Shown: positions 34,262 through 43,731, counted from the first letter of the stretch. The stretch: DNA of 64,000 nt from Sulfitobacter sp. SK012 (GCF_003352085.1 NZ_CP025807.1:28817-92816); one strand, 5' to 3'. The notes: generated from the letters alone by a model not told the origin. Translations and numbers: made by a program.

Positions 34262-34462
34262 ATGCAAGTAAGTGTTCGTGATAACAACGTGGATCAAGCG
34301 CTTCGGGCGCTCAAGAAAAAGCTGCAGCGTGAAGGTGTATTCCGAGAAATGAGGCTCAAAGAACATTTCGAGAAGCCGTCAGTTAGCAAGGCGCGCGAGA
34401 AAAAAGAAGCCATTAGTCGTCAGCGTAAACTGGCACGTAAAAAGGCCGAACGTGAAGGTTGA
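34262..34462 (+). CDS. rpsU: 30S ribosomal protein S21
   Basis: 66 residues, close to the usual 68 in alphaproteobacteria. The sequence [20 protein letters not shown], with the later [14 protein letters not shown] and a basic tail [15 protein letters not shown], is unmistakable. S21 sits on the 30S platform near the anti-Shine-Dalgarno end of 16S rRNA and affects initiation. AGGAAAG lies 13 bases upstream of the ATG. It stands alone, between two intergenic repeats. On an extrachromosomal replicon it would be either an extra copy next to a chromosomal rpsU or the only copy. Confidence 0.95.
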   Translation: MQVSVRDNNVDQALRALKKKLQREGVFREMRLKEHFEKPSVSKAREKKEAISRQRKLARKKAEREG

Positions 34463-34517
34463 GGTCAAACCATCTATCTCGATAGCAGATATCAACTGTG
34501 TTGCAGAAACTCTGTAA

Positions 34518-34610
34518 AGCAGGCTCTCTGCCAACATTTGATCGGTCGCAGCGTGTTCAGCCAACGGATCGTGTTGCGCCAGCAGGGACGGCCCATTGCG
34601 GACTTTGGCA
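34518..34610. repeat. Dispersed repeat R1, diverged copy 3 (gap 34463-34824)
   Basis: Starts with GGCTCTCTGCCAACATTTG and then GATCGGTCGCAGCGTGTTC, and ends with GGGACGGCCCATTGCGG, following the same order of words as the other two R1 copies but with many differences. A second-family word (ATTAATGCACCGCGCAGC) follows at 34651-34668. No gene is present in this gap. Confidence 0.6.
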
Positions 34611-34824
34611 CCAGTCTTCAGCGCTGCAGTGCTGCTTTTGCATTGCTGACATTAATGCACCGCGCAGCATTTGTAGACCCATCGTCGGTCTGTAAATCCA
34701 AAGATCAACAACCGCGTTAGCCTGCGCCGAATTTATCCAACCGAGTCAGAGCGATTAACGTTGCCCCGTTCCCGCAAGTTCAAAGTCTAGGTTTTGAAGG
34801 GTGCCAATTGGACTTAATTGGGGT

Positions 34825-35460
34825 TCAGGCAACTGCTCCTGCGGATTGCAGATCCGCCACCTGATCCTCGACGAAGGCATACGACTCCGTGTTGATATCT
34901 CCGCTCCAGCGCCAGATCGCGAGAAATCCTTCAGGCCCGGTCTTGAAGGCATGCGGCATTTGGCTGGGGTGATGGATCATGTCGCCAGCCCCCCGCATCC
35001 GGATATCATCGCCAGCAATCCAAAGGGCCTGCCCCGCAATAATGACATAGGTCTCATCGGCATCATGAAGATGCAGCGGATAATAAGATTCTGGCCGCAT
35101 ATAGACCAAGCCCAACCTCACGTCCGGTGCCGGGATCGGACCGTCTGGCCCCATCAGCGTGGCCACGCTGATCATCTCGGCAATCGTCTGTTCAGTTTGC
35201 CCTTCAACAGGGTTTGAACCCCAAGGCAGCAGATTGTGTGCCTTAAGCGCGGCGCGCGCTACAGGGTGTTCGCTACCCGCCAGGACCGTGCGAATGCCTT
35301 CATCAAAAAGACACGGCAGCACCTGTTCAAATCTCGTCGGCGATGGCGTCACCCTGAGTGTTTGGGCCGTATAGGGTCCCTGCGGATCAGCTTCGGCCTC
35401 GTAGACCCCCCAGATTGCCTCAAGCATTGCTTGAAGAAGATTGCTCTGAACCATCGCCAT
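34825..35460 (-). CDS. dddQ: DMSP lyase, DddQ-type cupin
   Basis: 211 residues. The C-terminal cupin holds His130, His132, Glu136 and Tyr138 (YYPLHLHDADETYVIIAG) and His170 (HHPSQMPHAF). In DddQ, as I recall it, the metal and catalytic residues are His125, Glu129, Tyr131 and His163; the spacings here (His132-Glu136-Tyr138-His170) are the same with a constant offset of 7. The N-terminal helical part also fits. DddQ cleaves dimethylsulfoniopropionate to dimethyl sulfide and acrylate in the cytoplasm. No DMSP transporter or acrylate genes are adjacent. DddL and DddW share the fold and are the main alternatives. Confidence 0.77.
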   Translation of the reverse strand: MAMVQSNLLQAMLEAIWGVYEAEADPQGPYTAQTLRVTPSPTRFEQVLPCLFDEGIRTVLAGSEHPVARAALKAHNLLPWGSNPVEGQTEQTIAEMISVATLMGPDGPIPAPDVRLGLVYMRPESYYPLHLHDADETYVIIAGQALWIAGDDIRMRGAGDMIHHPSQMPHAFKTGPEGFLAIWRWSGDINTESYAFVEDQVADLQSAGAVA

Positions 35461-35871
35461 TCACTCCAAAGTACACAAAAATCTAGGGCGATTTACGTGC
35501 CTTAATCTGCGAGGAATGCGACCGAGCAAGGTCGTAATTATACTGTCAGGGACTATTGCATTATGCACCTTTGGGTGCCGATCTCCTTGTCGGCGAGTGG
35601 AAAGAAAAAACGGATTGATCCGAAACCTGAAGGATCCCCGGAGATAGTTTCACAAAGGCCGAGGTTTCGGGATCGACCTGACCGGCCCTTAGCGGACCTT
35701 GGTAGCCTTTGCGGCGAACGGCGGCTTCGAGCCCATTGTGTAATAATTCTGTACCGCGGCGAATGTCAGGTTTGCGATAAATCCGAAACACTAATCATCA
35801 CTACTGCATAAATCTGGCTAGGGCGACACTATGGAATATGAAGCATCGACGACCGTCAGTGATCTCCCCAA
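35461..35871. other. Gap with an imperfect inverted repeat
   Basis: No convincing gene between dddQ and the transposase remnant. GATCCGAAACCT (35617-35628) pairs with AGGTTTCGGGATC (35662-35674) with one extra base; it may be an old insertion-element end or a hairpin. Bases 35560-35590 hold a short GGGTGCCGA hairpin. The open frame at 35561-35791 spans this inverted repeat and looks spurious. Confidence 0.4.
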
Positions 35872-36339
35872 TTGACGTGGAAGGTGAAGAGCTCTTTGTT
35901 CGAGCAAAAGACGGTTTGGCAGGTCTCATGGTCAAATATGGTTAGAGAGACCTTATGCGCCCGATTCAAACCACTGGATCCTGGCCGAAAGAACCAGAAA
36001 AGCGGATGCTTGGTTTATGTCGACCGTCCTGCGATCCGCAAAGTGTGTCAGCAGTTCGTGGCGTTGTGTCGGAATATGGACCTACTTGATGGTGACGAGG
36101 TCGCTATCGATGGCAGTCGGTTCAAGGCGGTGAATTCCAAGGCCAAGAACTATACGCGTGGCAAGCTGCGCCAGAAGTTGGGTGAGATCGACAAAGCCAT
36201 CGAGCGGTACCTAGGCGAATTGGATCGCGCCGACGAAGTGTTTGAGCAGACCGGCTCTGAACATCCTTCGAGCTGGAGGCTGCATAACAGGAGGTCAACT
36301 AAGGGCCGACTGGAAAGAACTGGCCCTTGCAGAGGTTGA
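35872..36339 (+). pseudogene. IS1182-family transposase fragment
   Basis: A single stretch matches the middle of IS1182/IS5-like DDE transposases: RPAIRKVCQQFVALCRNMD, then GDEVAIDGSRFKAVNSKAKN (which carries the first catalytic Asp), then LGEIDKAIERYLGELDRAD. Before and after it the reading frame wanders and neither the N-terminal domain nor the second and third catalytic acidic residues are found. The remaining fragment is about 150 residues of an expected 450. No terminal inverted repeats or target duplications could be seen. The element is dead; it marks a past insertion at the left border of the decaying block. Confidence 0.6.
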
Positions 36340-36619
36340 GGGACATGTTGCTGACGGTCTCAGGCCTACGTCTTTGTGGTAGATACAGTTGTCAGAAGCG
36401 TTGTCGCACTTAGCCGCACGCGTGCTTACTTGGAAGTAACGGCCCAAACCGGCCATTGCCAATGTAGTCAAGCGCTGCGATGCAGCTTCTCAAGAGCAGT
36501 TATTGGAGCTCAATGGCTAATCGGCAAGCCTCTAGCTTTTGATTTTCCTCTGCTCCGCATCAACGTCGTGATCCTCTGCGTCTCTTGCTCCGCCTTGGGG
36601 AAGGAGCTAACTAACTGTC

Positions 36620-37294
36620 ATGAACTCCTACGACATCAGATCCTGGCGGCGCAGCCTCGGCCTGACACAGGCGGAACTGTCAGAGGCGCTCGATGTCGAT
36701 CAGGGCACCGTGAGCCGATGGGAACGCGGACTGGTCGAGCCGCGGCCGGCAATCATGCGCGCGATCATCAAGATTGCGGCGTCGCGTGAGGAGGCGGTGA
36801 GGGATTGTCGGCTAGATTCTCTGATAAAGAACGACATGTTCCCCGCATTTGTTCTGGACCGGCGCGGCATTATTCGGGATGCGTCCGACTCCATGAAACT
36901 GGCTTACAGCGACCATTTCGGCGGCGGTGGTGAGCATCTGGTTGGAAAAGATCTGGTCGCGCACAATACCCAGCACGGCATCCCAGAGGTGTGGGAGACG
37001 ATTGAAGCGAGCGGCACATTTGAAGGTGACACAGCGCTCCTAAGGCTAGCCTGCAATGTTCAAGGCGCTGGATTTTTCTACGTGGTGGAACCCTTTGTCG
37101 CAGAGAACAATCAACGCCGTCTCTGTATTTACGTCACGGGTCAATTCGAATTCCCCGAGAACGACAGATACTCTCTCGAACTTGCCGAGGTTCTCCCGAC
37201 CAAGCCGCCGCACGAGATGCGCACGATCTACCTTGGCCAGATGGCCGATGAGGTTGATGGTCGATCGTCTATTACGGTCCGCCCCAAGAAGTGA
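36620..37294 (+). CDS. XRE-family regulator with PAS-like sensor domain
   Basis: 224 residues from ATG 36620. The N-terminal helix-turn-helix (DIRSWRRSLGLTQAELSEAL, DQGTVSRWERGLVEPRPA) spans about 1-60. Residues 70-190 look like a PAS sensor (MFPAFVLDRRGIIRDASDSM, later GAGFFYVVEPFVAENNQR). This layout is used by one-component regulators that sense a small molecule. It precedes a run of exported proteins on the same strand, which may be its targets, although the gap to the next gene is about 230 bases. GGAG lies 14 bases upstream of the start. Confidence 0.8.
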   Translation: MNSYDIRSWRRSLGLTQAELSEALDVDQGTVSRWERGLVEPRPAIMRAIIKIAASREEAVRDCRLDSLIKNDMFPAFVLDRRGIIRDASDSMKLAYSDHFGGGGEHLVGKDLVAHNTQHGIPEVWETIEASGTFEGDTALLRLACNVQGAGFFYVVEPFVAENNQRRLCIYVTGQFEFPENDRYSLELAEVLPTKPPHEMRTIYLGQMADEVDGRSSITVRPKK

Positions 37295-37529
37295 CGCGTC
37301 ACCGCGGAGGTTGGGTATTCGGTGCGACCTGATGGATACGTGTGTGCATGTTCCTGCCGTTGCAATACCGTCCTGGGTCTTTAACGTCCTTTCGTATATC
37401 GTATTTCGCGGGTGCGGAAGGTGCGTGCAACACGTTCTATCCTCCGTGGTGATCTGAATGGGGGATGCCTTGTTGTACCTGTCGACAACCATCTGCAGTG
37501 GCCGCTGGCTGCCTTGCGACATTCGAATA

Positions 37530-38411
37530 GTGCGACCACTTCTCGCGCTCATCCTTTCGATCCTTGCGGGCGCCGCCCCGGCACAAGACATCCGTGCGGA
37601 AGTTGTCCGGTTCGCGCCCGGCGAAACTGGGGCAACGATCAGCGACCGCATCACCGGCTACGACACCGTCGTCTACTCTCTCGGCGCCGAAGCGGGACAG
37701 CGGATGCGGATCGAACTCGAGCCGACGAACCTGCAGACCTATTTCAATGTCTATGCCCCGGGGTCCGGACCGGGCGATCAGGCTCTTGCCGTCTCCCAAT
37801 TCACCAGCGAACTGATTTCAGACCTCAATGTGTTCGATGGAACACTGCCGACTTCGGGCATATACTCCATTTCTGTCTACATGATGCGAGCAGCAGCGCG
37901 CCGAGACGAAACATCGGATTTCACGCTTTCGGTGAGCGTCACCGGCGCGTTGGGCGACGTTGTCGAAGGCGATTTTGCGGATGGCCTTCAGGGCGGGCCA
38001 GACTTCTACCAAGTCTCGGTATCGGGGGGAGGCTTGAACTTGCGGGCCGATCCCTCGACCGGAGCCGCAATTCTCACACGACTAAACAATGGCGAGACGC
38101 TTCGCAATCTCGGTTGCCGGATGGCCGAGGCGCGTCGATGGTGTCGGGTTGCAACGGCATCGGGAGCCGAAGGCTGGGCCTCTGGCGATTTCCTCGTCGA
38201 GGGTAGCGATCCAAACGCGATCCTTGCACCAGGTCCTGCTTGTTTGACCGCCGTCGTCGGAGAAACCAATAACAACGATGTCACTGTAATTGAGACCCGC
38301 GCGACGGAGAACGGCACCGAAGTGATCGTCGGGGTCGGCCCGCAACGGGCGCGATGGAGCTGCACCGCCTTTGCAGATGGCAGCACGTCTCGGCCAATGT
38401 ACCTGAATTGA
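37530..38411 (+). CDS. Exported protein with PPC-like, SH3b and novel C-terminal domains
   Basis: 293 residues from GTG 37530, chosen because the signal peptide begins there (RPLLALILSILAGAAPAQ). Residues about 20-150 resemble a bacterial pre-peptidase C-terminal (PPC) beta domain (VYSLGAEAGQRMRIELEPTN). Residues about 168-225 are an SH3b domain (LNLRADPSTGAAILTRLNNG and GAEGWASGDFL), a typical peptidoglycan or protein-binding module. The last 60 residues (CLTAVVGETNNNDV to the end) recur in the lipoprotein at 41888-42184. It probably acts in the periplasm or envelope. Function is unknown; no catalytic motif was seen. Confidence 0.75.
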   Translation: MRPLLALILSILAGAAPAQDIRAEVVRFAPGETGATISDRITGYDTVVYSLGAEAGQRMRIELEPTNLQTYFNVYAPGSGPGDQALAVSQFTSELISDLNVFDGTLPTSGIYSISVYMMRAAARRDETSDFTLSVSVTGALGDVVEGDFADGLQGGPDFYQVSVSGGGLNLRADPSTGAAILTRLNNGETLRNLGCRMAEARRWCRVATASGAEGWASGDFLVEGSDPNAILAPGPACLTAVVGETNNNDVTVIETRATENGTEVIVGVGPQRARWSCTAFADGSTSRPMYLN

Positions 38412-38498
38412 AATTCACCATGCGTATAAGAACGCCTCTTCGAGTCCACAATCGCCGTGGTCGGATCAACGCTAAGTAGTTTGAAAAGGAATGGAACG

Positions 38499-40539
38499 AT
38501 GGAACATTACAGGATGACAAATCTCTCAGACATCAGAATGGTTTGCCTATCGGCCTTTATTGCCATCGTTGGACTTGGTGTTCCGCACAAGGGGTTCGCT
38601 CAAGAGAACTACGCGCAGATGCCGTGCCCGTTGACCCTGCCATGGGATGGCGAGGTCGAGGGCGAGACCTACGACTGCGGGGTCGTGACCGTTCCCGAAA
38701 ACCATGACATACCAGATGGTCGCCAGATCGAGCTGACATTTTTGCGGCTTCATACGACAACGCTGGCGCCAGAGCCTGATCCTCTGGTTTATCTCTCAGG
38801 CGGGCCGGGCGGGTCTGCCCTGCACGAGATCACGGCGACCGCCATGCTCTACGCTAATATGCAGAGCATCCGCCAACGGCGTGACGTCCTTTTCTTCGAC
38901 CAACGGGGAACCGGGCACTCCACGCTAATCGCCTGTGGGCCGATGTCGGCGGCGATCGGCGTGGCGGCGGAAACGATGGATATCGGTGACGTAACGATGG
39001 AGGAGCTCGAAGAGGTCATAGCCGGTGAAGGAGACATGTCACTCGTATTGAGCATTTGCGCGACAGGTTATGCCAGCGAAGGTGTTGATCTGGCACAATT
39101 CAACAGTATCTCGAGCGCCCACGACATCGCCGCGCTGACAGAGGCAATCGGTTACGCTGGAGTCTATAACCTCTATGGCACAAGCTATGGCACGCGGCTG
39201 GCGCAAGTTGCCATGCAGGAAACGCCCGAGCGCCTTCGCGCGGTCGTCCTGGATGGCACGGTGTCGCCGGCTGTCGCGGGCACGGCGGAAACCACGACCA
39301 AAGTGCGCTATCACTACGACACGATCTTCGACCTTTGCGAAGCGGACGCGTTTTGCTCGGAAACATATCCGGGCCTCCGCGACCGTTTCATCGCAGTTCT
39401 TGAAGAGCTTGCTGACGAACCCCTGGTGTTTGATCCACCGATGGTTCCGAATGCCGCGCTTCGCAGGCGCTTTGGTGTCATCGATCAAATCGAACCAAAA
39501 TTCTTTGCCGATTTTGGAATGCTGAACAACGGGATCGCGCGTGGGGGGCTATGCCGCCTACCTGCCCGTGATTATTGGAGCGATGGAAAACCGCGACATC
39601 GACCTTTTGCGCGACATCCTCGGGCGTGGGCCAGTGGAGGAGGAGGTCGAGGCGCAGCCGCCTCTTGGCCTGGAAGATGCCTTTCGGCCCGACGATGTCT
39701 TCATTGCACCCGCCCTGAACATCCTGATTGCGATGGCGAAGGAACAGAGCGCGGAGGAACCGGCCGGGCTGGCGGCTGACTGGATTGGTACGGTTGTCGA
39801 TGAGCTTGCCGCCCGTCTCCGCGACGGGGACGCTCAGGCCGAGGTCATCGGGGACTTCGTCGAAATGGCGATCCTTCCTGTGCACGGGCCCGATGCTGCG
39901 CGTCTCATCGAATTTGCAGACGTGAACCTCTCTGAAGCAGCAGGACGAAGGGCAAACGCACTGGTCGATGCGATGACTGCGACGGACCTGAGACTGACGA
40001 TGTGGGCGATTGGCGACATCGCCGAACAGATGGGCGGATTTGGCGAACGTGGCATGGCGTTCTCGATGCTCTTGGGTATCAACTGCATCGAAGAGGTTGA
40101 CTTCACGCCCATCAGCTATGTCGAAGACCTGATCGCGACGAACCCTTACCCGGGGGTCCAATTACGCGGGTTGTTGGAATACAGGCTCACTCAGGTGATT
40201 TGCGACTTCTGGCCAAGTCCGTTCAAGGCCGAAGACATCATGTACCCGGGCGAAAGCCAAATACCGGCGCTTGTCTACGCGCAAGGGCTCGACACACAAA
40301 CGCCTGTGAAGTTCGGTGAAGATGTCGCGGAATTGTTACCCAACAGCTTTTATCACGAATGGTCTACGGAAGGTCACGTTATAGCAAGCCGAAGCCCCAA
40401 TAGTTGCCCCGGCGACATCGCCGCAGCGTTCTTGGACGATCCGAGCTCGGAACCCAATTTTGCCTGCGCCAACGACCCCTATTACACGTTGCCGTTTGAA
40501 CCAGTCCATGAAGCGTTCCACGACGCTCAGACGGAGTAG
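38499..40539 (+). pseudogene. S33/TAP-like alpha/beta hydrolase, frameshifted
   Basis: From ATG 38499 (AAAAGGA upstream) an exported serine hydrolase is encoded: signal segment MVCLSAFIAIVGLGVP, oxyanion motif YLSGGPGGSA, nucleophile in LYGTSYGTRLAQ, and, 300 residues later, the Asp of YAQGLDTQTP and His of STEGHVIA. The reading frame breaks at 39543-39548, where six G's follow CGT; five G's would restore RGGYAAYLPVIIGAMENRD and continue to 40539 without a stop, giving about 680 residues. So the gene is either freshly inactivated or the base is a sequencing error in a G run. Members cleave N-terminal residues of peptides or small esters in the periplasm. Confidence 0.8.
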
Positions 40540-40558
40540 TAGGTCAGAATGACAATAG

Positions 40559-41016
40559 ATGCTTGTAGCAATTGGGATTATAGGAGCAACTATAGCTGGG
40601 GTTTTCGCAGCTTATTTTGCCGCACGCGCAATCCTTGGGGTAGAGCCAGACGACGAAACCACAGACCTGGCGTGCAAGTCCTGACCCCGATCTTCCAGCT
40701 CGCTGTAGCCATACCCATGCTTGCTGCCGGGTGGCGTCGGCTGCATGACACCGGAAGGCCCGGCTGGTATCTGCTTTTGCCCGCGGCATTGAGCATTGTG
40801 ACGATGATCATGCTTTTCAGCGGCATTGCTGTTTTTTCAGTTCTTGAACAAGGCGCGGACGACCCTGAAGCGCTGCGTGGTCCAGCAGCCTTGCTTGGCA
40901 TCACTGGGTTAATGGTCGTCGCAGTTCTTCAGCTTATACTTTTGGTCCTTATGATCTGGTGGCTTAGTAGACCTTCACAGGAAGGTACGAATGAATATGG
41001 TCCGCCTGTAGTATAA
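40559..41016 (+). pseudogene. DUF805 membrane protein remnant
   Basis: The C-terminal part is a recognisable DUF805 protein: LAAGWRRLHDTGRPGWYLLL is the family signature, with flanking membrane spans (LTPIFQLAVAIPML before, ITGLMVVAVLQLILLVLMIWW after). The preceding membrane span is in another frame (MLVAIGIIGATIAGVFAAYF from 40559), and the two frames meet near 40670-40690. The usual N-terminal 20-40 residues with the Gly-Arg-rich loop are missing. So the gene is truncated at its 5' end and frameshifted. It follows the hydrolase by 20 bases. Confidence 0.55.
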
Positions 41017-41090
41017 ACCGATGATGTGGACCAGTCTGGGGGTTCGCTGTGACATGATGAAACATGGCTTGGTTGCCTGGGAGATTACTT

Positions 41091-41861
41091 ATGAAGAGAC
41101 ATCTAATTGCCACTACGATCCTCATGGTCATGACGTCATCCGCTGCAGCTGCGGACTGGAGTTTCAATGGGCAACCAAATCCCAACGCCTTTATCCAGAC
41201 CGGCAACATGAGCCTTGAGTTGCAGTGCGACAGGGTCAGGTTCGCTCCCGCCGGATATGAGGATTCTGAAGACATAGCCGCCAAGCAAGGCCTCTCATTC
41301 CGTTTTATGGAGAACGGCTCATCTGAGGTTGGCGCGTTCCAAGCGGGATCAATTAATTCGGATATCTCAATCGTGGACAATTATCCTGTCGAGGTTCGGT
41401 TCGACGACCAAGCAGCTTATGATTTCGTGCTGGACCAGATCGCAAAGAATGCCGTCTTGAACCTATCGATGATCGACCAGGATGTGTCCTATGGCATCTT
41501 CACGCTGAAAGGGTCCGGAGCCGCCGTGCGCTCGCTACGCGCGGCCTGTACCTCCGACGCTTCATCGTCGCAGTCCATGGAAGCGCCTGAAGGCATTGTC
41601 TATTGCGGCGGCGGTGCTGTGCAGCGAGTTATTGAATACGCCATCGTAGGCCAGCCGGGCGACCAATGGGATGCGATCGTGACCGTCAATGGCGTAACCA
41701 TCCTCGCGATGACCTCGTACAGCTTCTTCGGAAACTCACAGCCGCCGGCAGGCTTCCAAGTCGCGCTCCTCGGCGAAGACCGGTCCGAATTTCTCGTCTT
41801 CAGCGATGGGGGGCGGAACTGGATAGAATTCGGCGATTACACCTACGAACAATGCAACTGA
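41091..41861 (+). CDS. Exported hypothetical protein
   Basis: 256 residues from ATG 41091 with a signal peptide (MKRHLIATTILMVMTSSAAA). The mature protein is beta-rich with four cysteines (LQCDRV, AACTSD, YCGGG, YEQCN) that could form two disulfides. It seems to have two halves: residues 25-150 with a FRFMENGSSEVGAFQAGSIN-like beta sheet, and residues 170-256 with YAIVGQPGDQWDAIVTVNGV. I do not recognise a family. It is co-oriented with the other exported genes of this block and ends 26 bases before the lipoprotein gene. Confidence 0.7.
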   Translation: MKRHLIATTILMVMTSSAAAADWSFNGQPNPNAFIQTGNMSLELQCDRVRFAPAGYEDSEDIAAKQGLSFRFMENGSSEVGAFQAGSINSDISIVDNYPVEVRFDDQAAYDFVLDQIAKNAVLNLSMIDQDVSYGIFTLKGSGAAVRSLRAACTSDASSSQSMEAPEGIVYCGGGAVQRVIEYAIVGQPGDQWDAIVTVNGVTILAMTSYSFFGNSQPPAGFQVALLGEDRSEFLVFSDGGRNWIEFGDYTYEQCN

Positions 41862-41887
41862 CACGTCGAACAAGAAAGGCAAACAAC

Positions 41888-42184
41888 GTGAAAAAAGCAC
41901 ATAAACTCGTTCCAGGCTTGCTCCTGGTAACTTTGCTGACGGCTTGCGTAGAAGATACCGGCTCCACAAGCTCAACTCCAAGTCGCGCGAACCAGGATTG
42001 TTTGACAGCAGTCGCCCAAGCGACGGGTAATAGTCAAGTCAGAGTCCTGTCGTCCGAGGCGCGCGAGGCCAATATCCGAGTGATCGTCGGCGTTGGACCA
42101 GATGCAGCACCTTGGCAGTGTATCACCTACGGAGATGGAACGACCGAAGGCATCATGTCTTTGACAGACGAAGGCTTCCTCTGA
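41888..42184 (+). CDS. Small lipoprotein sharing a C-terminal domain with the SH3b protein
   Basis: 98 residues from GTG 41888. The signal ends in a lipobox (LLLVTLLTAC, Cys19 would be lipidated), so it is anchored in the outer or inner membrane facing the periplasm. The mature part is one domain of about 60 residues that matches the end of the protein at 37530-38411: both read CLTAV, then V-x-V, then VIVGVGP, then a W-x-C, then DG. The shared domain has two conserved cysteines and may be a small disulfide-bonded binding module. Function unknown. Confidence 0.7.
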   Translation: MKKAHKLVPGLLLVTLLTACVEDTGSTSSTPSRANQDCLTAVAQATGNSQVRVLSSEAREANIRVIVGVGPDAAPWQCITYGDGTTEGIMSLTDEGFL

Positions 42185-42857
42185 CGCAGCCGTGGCGCGC
42201 CGCCTTCCGGGCATCAATAGCGACAAATGCCATCGCTCTTTTCATCTGGGCAGTTGGCACTTTTGGTGTGACCCTCACGCTCTGGGTCGGTTCACAAATG
42301 CCCGCCTTTGCGCAGCCTGCCCCGGATTGGTCAGGCCGGTGGGAGACATTCTGGCGCGATGGCGCGGCCGTCGTCGCCTTGCAGCAGGACGGCAACGCCG
42401 TCACCGGCACCTACGAACCCGGAGGAGGCCTCATTGAAGGGCAGGTTGAGGCAGGGTCTTGCGCGAGCGCTGGCTGGTCGACGGGGTCAGCGGCCGCTTG
42501 ATCTTTGCGCTCGCCGACGATGGCCAAACCTTTTCCGGGCGCTTCGATACCGGAGAGTATTGGAACGGACGACGAGTCGACCCGGCAGCAGCCACCGCGC
42601 GCCTGATATCCCGCGACGGGTCGCCACGCGAAGCATTGCAATCGATCGTCGCATCCGTGACCGACTACCTTGTCGGCGGTGATGTCGAGGCCCTGCGTTT
42701 CGCCTAGACGCTTCTGGTTTTCGAGGGCGATAGCGAGGACTCGCGCGCGCTCAACAATCGCAGGACACTGCTGCTCTGGGACATCATCGATCTCTCGACA
42801 TTCCGGCTGTACGACGCACCGCCCCGATCCAAGCGGCGATTTACGACGCTCTGCTAG
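42185..42857 (+). pseudogene. Degraded exported protein gene
   Basis: A signal-like segment (ALFIWAVGTFGVTLTLWVG, ending MPAFAQ) is followed by a beta-rich sequence (DWSGRWETFWRDGAAVVALQ, YEPGGGLIEGQVE). The frame shifts near 42445-42460 into RERWLVDGVSGRLIFALADD and reaches a TAG at 42705-42707. Coding character continues in the same frame after that stop (LLVFEGDSEDSRALNNRRTL, WDIIDLSTFRLYDAP) to 42857. So at least one frameshift and one in-frame stop interrupt a protein of about 220 residues. A start codon could not be placed with confidence. The family is not known to me. Confidence 0.55.
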
Positions 42858-43054
42858 GTCAGTATCGGTCAACTTTTTCGCTTCCTGATCGAGGTCGTCA
42901 TGAGATGCAACGGTAAAGCGCGGGTAGCAGCCATTGGTGTTGCTGCAGCGAAATGGCGCTTTGTCCCGCAGCTTGACACTTGGGCCTATACACTCAACGT
43001 GGTGCACAGGATTTAAATCAAATAGGGCTGCAAATTTTTTTGGAGAAGTGAACA

Positions 43055-43426
43055 ATGAATCAAATTGCATCCATCCTTTATGCTGTTGGTTCCCTGGGTA
43101 TCATCTTGTTCCAGTTGTGCCTGATAGCAGGTGCGCCTTGGGGGCGACTGACACAAGGAGGTAAGACTGATGGCTCTTTGCCTACATCTGGTCGAATTGT
43201 TGCTGCCATCAATATTCTCCTTTTTGCAGCGATGAGCTTGGCAATCCTGTCGGCGGCAGGCTATTGGCCAAATTGGCCGATTTGGGCAGGCTGGACGACA
43301 CTGGCTATTCAAGCCGTTTCCGCGGTTCTCAATTGGATCACACCATCTGTTCAGGAGAGAAAGCTTTGGGGGCCCACTACCTTAGTAATGCTATTATTTG
43401 TTTTGCTGGTTATGTTGTCCATATAG
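43055..43426 (+). CDS. Small four-span membrane protein
   Basis: 123 residues from ATG 43055, with GGAG 9 bases upstream. Four hydrophobic stretches are seen (about 5-27, 47-68, 75-93 and 104-122). The loop GAPWGRLTQGGKTDGSLPTS after the first span is distinctive and probably faces one side of the membrane. No known transporter motif is present and I do not recognise a family beyond bacterial membrane proteins of this size. It stands alone at the end of the exported-protein block. Confidence 0.65.
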   Translation: MNQIASILYAVGSLGIILFQLCLIAGAPWGRLTQGGKTDGSLPTSGRIVAAINILLFAAMSLAILSAAGYWPNWPIWAGWTTLAIQAVSAVLNWITPSVQERKLWGPTTLVMLLFVLLVMLSI

Positions 43427-43567
43427 ATTTGGCTGAAAGCAGACTTTGTTAAATTACCTCCGAACAGCGGCTTCGGTCGGGATGTTTGAGCTCGAACATG
43501 ACGCGGCGAAAGGTCAGTCTGAAGTCCATCGAGATTGTAGCTTTAAACGGCCGCTTCCACGACACAG

Positions 43568-43654
43568 GCTGCATCGCAGCATAGAAACAGCCGCAACTGC
43601 GAAAAAATGCTGCGTCAGCAATAGCTGCAGGTGCATCGGGCGGCTTTGTCCGCA
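43568..43654. repeat. Dispersed repeat R2, copy 1 (gap 43427-43731)
   Basis: Aligns without gaps to 58221-58307 over 87 bases; the core 43605-43636 matches at 31 of 32 bases and both copies end with TTGTCCGCA. On the minus strand both copies translate as CGQSR-x-MHL-x-LLLTQH, so this may be a fragment of an old coding sequence. No gene is supported in this gap. Confidence 0.8.
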
Positions 43655-43731
43655 AAGCAGAACTCGGTGCTGACTGCAGCGAAGGTCCGCTCTCCGCCCT
43701 TGGTGTCGATCGCGCTGCACACCAGGGTCCG

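Noticed and set aside
35561..35791. 76-residue open frame next to dddQ
   Set aside because: It spans an inverted repeat and has no family resemblance.
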